Positions 51,783-53,831 of a DNA stretch of 53,831 nucleotides are shown here, piece after piece; the stretch's first letter is position 1, and every line of letters begins with the position of its first letter. Under the pieces are notes generated by a model. The model searched no databases, was not told where the DNA came from, and worked only from the letters and a program-made list of their open reading frames with translations. Position numbers and translations under genes: made by a program. The stretch is from assembly GCA_015065695.1 (NCBI GenBank), contig SVPT01000004.1:1-53831 (forward strand), in the 5' to 3' direction. The DNA comes from Oscillospiraceae bacterium. GTDB lineage: Bacteria; Bacillota; Clostridia; Oscillospirales; Acutalibacteraceae.

Positions 51783-51830
51783 GTGCTGTAAACCCGCAGA
51801 CACATTTCCCAAGGAAGCACAGAGCAAAAA

Positions 51831-51868
51831 ATGAAAAAATCCGGCCTCCGAAGAGACCGGATTTTCTG
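51831..51868 (-). terminator. Terminator of the hppA remnant
   Basis: Reverse-strand stem AAAATCCGGTCTC / GAGGCCGGATTTT with a TTCG loop and a long T run. It is intact although its gene is broken. Confidence 0.88.
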
Positions 51869-51876
51869 TTTATTGA

Positions 51877-52080
51877 TTAACCAAAGATGGAGAATGCAAC
51901 GAAGAGGGAGGAAAGCAGGGAAGAAACAAGGGAAACAACGGTGATCTGGGTGTTGATGGAGGGACCTGCGGTATCCTTGTAAGGATCGCCTACGGTGTCA
52001 CCGATAACAGCGGACTTGTGAGCCTCGCTGCCCTTGCCGCCCTCGTGACCGGACTCAACGTACTTCTTGGAGTTGTCCCA
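51877..52080 (-). pseudogene. hppA: 3' remnant of a membrane-bound proton/sodium-pumping pyrophosphatase
   Basis: The reverse strand encodes the last 67 residues of an H+/Na+-translocating pyrophosphatase: [39 protein letters not shown], then [15 protein letters not shown] and a final membrane segment ending FSIFG-stop. These are the conserved final catalytic segment and last helix of the family. The frame is lost just before WDN, at about 52080: the next upstream codons are unrelated and contain a stop. Some 600 residues are missing. The terminator is intact, so this was a real gene whose 5' part was removed by insertion, by deletion or by a mis-joined assembly. Confidence 0.88.
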
Positions 52081-52233
52081 CAGATTTTTTGCTCATTGGG
52101 GAATAGATAGCTGTCTCAACATTTATGGATAGAATGTGAACGGAATATTAAGCTTGTTGCACAAAAATTTGACCGCATATAATTGCAAAGAAAGGGCTGC
52201 GGAATGTGCTGCTCCAATCCTACGCAAAAACCT

Positions 52234-52360
52234 ACCTCTCACTGCATTTTTATCCTGCGGCATTGATATATCTGATATATCATGGTATTCTTTTATTGTA
52301 ATACATACGAAAAAGTACCGAGGTGCAAGTATGCTGGCGATTCAATTGGTGAAAATCGAG
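52234..52360 (+). repeat. 127-bp exact direct repeat, left copy
   Basis: Identical over 127 bases to 53705-53831; the base before each copy differs. It holds a promoter-like region, a GAGGTG ribosome site and the first ten codons of a frame (MLAIQLVKIE). Unit period is 1471 bp. Confidence 0.97.
52263..52291 (+). promoter_or_regulatory. Promoter with spacer dyad inside the direct repeat
   Basis: TTGATA (52263-52268), 17-base spacer, TATTCT (52286-52291) preceded by TGG. The spacer contains a perfect dyad GATATAT-CTG-ATATATC (52265-52281), a place where MerR-like or other dimeric regulators often bind. The same arrangement recurs at 53734-53762. Confidence 0.5.
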
Positions 52361-52738
52361 TGGCTTAAGGACAGCCGCACCCCTGACGGAGCCCGTCAGA
52401 GAGCGCTTTGTTTGCAGCCCGAGCAGATTGCTTCGGACGTTTCTCTTGTGTGTCCCGCTGCTTCCGAAGAGGCGGTGTTTCTGCAAAGGCTGTCAAAGCA
52501 TCTGGGGGCTGAAAAAACCAGTGTGTACTACTCCATCGCACCTTTTCTGGGAGTTATGTTCGGCTGGCTTTTTCTGCATGGACGCACCGGCGCGCAGTTC
52601 TATGTGGGATTGGTCATTATGATTGCCGCCACCATACTTCTGATAAAGGACACAATTAATCTGCAGCATACCCACGAGCATGTCCATGTTCATACCCATG
52701 AGGTTTTAGAAGGGCATGAGCATAGTCATGCAGGGTAA
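52331..52738 (+). pseudogene. Truncated DMT (EamA) transporter fused to a foreign start
   Basis: The frame from the ATG at 52331 gives 135 residues. Roughly the last 90 read as the end of a DMT/EamA-family permease: LGAEKTSVYYSIAPFLGVMF, a further membrane helix (YVGLVIMIAATILLI) and a His-rich tail (HTHEHVHVHTHEVLEGHEHS) common in this family. A full permease has about 280-300 residues and ten helices, so most is missing. The first ten codons come from the direct repeat and the next 35 residues match nothing I know, so the frame looks like a join of unrelated pieces. It might still be translated, with a good ribosome site, but is unlikely to transport. Confidence 0.65.
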
Positions 52739-52787
52739 GGGGAGAAAAAAGCATGGTTGAAATTACTACTCGTAATGAGAGGTAAAC

Positions 52788-53651
52788 ATGACAGTTTTTG
52801 AAATGGTCAAATACCACAATCAGATTTATCCTGTTAATATACCGCTTTGTGCAGAGGAATGTGCCGCCCATTTTGACATTACAACGGTTTCCTCGATGTT
52901 GACTCCTTCGCTGCATACAGAATATAGCTATGGGAAAAGGAGATTCAAATCGGACTTAATTCAGCGATTTCCAACAATCTTGGAAGCTCAAAAGAATGGA
53001 GTTCCTCAGCTTTGGAAAAGTGAGCAGTGGGCAAATGAGTTTTCACAGTTTATATTTGCATTGACTGATGATTGGGTGCCTCATGTTATTGAGGTACATC
53101 CACCTTTTACCGACTATGCTACTTTCGATTCCTTCTTATTAAGCTATACAGTATTTGAAGATGCCATACTGGATAGATTTCCTAAGGTAAGTATTCTTAT
53201 CGAAAACCGTTGTGGTTCAGTTTACAAAGGCGGAAGGTTTTTGATTTCTAAATTGTCGGAAACGGAGCAGCTTTGTAATTTGATTGTACAGAATGGACTG
53301 CGATTGAAGATAGCCTATGATGTACCGCAAATTTATACTGCCCACAATGTAAAAAAGACTGATAAGTACATTGAATTGCTTGAAGCAACAACACCAATTA
53401 GAGAGCAGATTGGCGGTGTACATCTTTGGGGCAAAAGGAGATCTGAGAGCGGGCGGTTGGTTGCTCACTGCGGAGACCTGACTTCATATTTCAGCGGGGA
53501 TACAGAACTGAAAATGCAATTCCTGCAAGCGTTCAAAGATTGCTTTGATGATGGTGTGACTAGGAAAATGGTGCTGGAAGTAAACAGTGGCAATGAGGAT
53601 TTGTTATCAATCATAAATGACCTAGTAAATAGTGGAATAACCTTCGTATAA
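52788..53651 (+). CDS. TIM-barrel protein, endonuclease IV / sugar isomerase-like
   Basis: A 287-residue soluble protein. It has the order of metal-ligand motifs seen in xylose-isomerase-like/AP endonuclease barrels: HVIEVHPPF (His104), ILIENRCGS (Glu139), IAYDVPQIYTAH (Asp178, His186), GVHLWGK (His212), VAHCGDL (His227) and MVLEVNSG (Glu264). This supports a metal-dependent barrel; whether it cuts DNA or isomerises a sugar is open. GAGAGG ribosome site. The gene is clearly AT-richer than the window average and sits between the two copies of the 127-bp repeat, so it is probably recently acquired. It follows the DMT fragment by 49 bases. Confidence 0.78.
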   Translation: MTVFEMVKYHNQIYPVNIPLCAEECAAHFDITTVSSMLTPSLHTEYSYGKRRFKSDLIQRFPTILEAQKNGVPQLWKSEQWANEFSQFIFALTDDWVPHVIEVHPPFTDYATFDSFLLSYTVFEDAILDRFPKVSILIENRCGSVYKGGRFLISKLSETEQLCNLIVQNGLRLKIAYDVPQIYTAHNVKKTDKYIELLEATTPIREQIGGVHLWGKRRSESGRLVAHCGDLTSYFSGDTELKMQFLQAFKDCFDDGVTRKMVLEVNSGNEDLLSIINDLVNSGITFV

Positions 53652-53704
53652 TTGCCGTTGCAGAAATGCACTTGTTCAAGATGGATTAGATTGGTTACCC
53701 GCAA

Positions 53705-53831
53705 ACCTCTCACTGCATTTTTATCCTGCGGCATTGATATATCTGATATATCATGGTATTCTTTTATTGTAATACATACGAAAAAGTACCGAGGTGCAAG
53801 TATGCTGGCGATTCAATTGGTGAAAATCGAG
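53705..53831 (+). repeat. 127-bp exact direct repeat, right copy (ends at the window edge)
   Basis: Identical to 52234-52360. It starts 53 bases after the TIM-barrel gene and stops exactly at the last base of the window, so its true right end is unknown. It again contains the promoter with the GATATAT dyad and the start MLAIQLVKIE of an open frame. Confidence 0.97.

Noticed and set aside
52084..53831. Right-end region considered as a complete insertion sequence
   Set aside because: No transposase frame and no terminal inverted repeats were found; only a direct repeat is present.

Overview
The window looks like a chromosomal piece (possibly a whole contig) from a Gram-positive anaerobe of the Oscillospirales, most like Ruminococcus. 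The grounds are the Firmicutes-type PolC, a pyrH-frr-uppS-cdsA-dxr-rseP-ispG-polC cluster, a PPi-type phosphofructokinase, formate-tetrahydrofolate ligase, strong Shine-Dalgarno sites, fairly GC-rich genes, and secreted proteins joined by long Thr-rich linkers as seen in ruminococcal cell-surface enzymes. This is inference from gene content; no 16S rRNA gene is present.

Layout. 1-6.2 kb: 5' part of metG (cut by the window edge), a Cys-rich mini membrane protein, a glycerophosphodiesterase, a periplasmic-binding-protein/GGDEF fusion with an unknown 189-aa partner, trmL, and a small glycine-rich protein. 6.2-14.4 kb: envelope genes, namely a secreted NlpC/P60 hydrolase, a serine hydrolase of the beta-lactamase fold, PPi-PFK, a VanY-type carboxypeptidase, a CapA-like protein and a CmpB-family membrane protein. 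14.4-18.3 kb: an AT-richer operon with a large lectin/putative papain-like/Big_2 surface protein and a Cys- and Thr-rich exported protein. 18.6-25.5 kb: Fe-S aldo-keto reductase, a stand-alone 5S rRNA gene, thiT under a TPP riboswitch, DUF1015, YhhN, DUF4240 and rodA. 25.7-31.9 kb: fhs, tsaE, tsaB, rpiB, asnS and an aspartate aminotransferase. 32-48.5 kb: secD-secF, the pyrH-to-polC cluster and an orphan topoisomerase A subunit. 48.6-51.7 kb: a zinc-ribbon-like protein, a GH5-type lipoprotein and VanZ. 51.8-53.8 kb: a disrupted end with an hppA remnant, a truncated DMT-transporter 3' end, an AT-rich TIM-barrel gene, and an exact 127-bp direct repeat whose second copy ends on the last base of the window.

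How the genes work together. Much of the window serves envelope building: isoprenoid precursors (dxr, ispG), undecaprenyl-PP (uppS), CDP-diacylglycerol (cdsA), SecDF export, site-2 protease RseP, RodA polymerase and several secreted wall enzymes. PPi-PFK and the broken membrane PPase both concern pyrophosphate energy use. I found no CRISPR array, complete insertion sequence, prophage or tRNA gene by eye. The least explained parts are the lectin/protease-like operon, the SecF insertion, the diguanylate cyclase pair and the mosaic right end.
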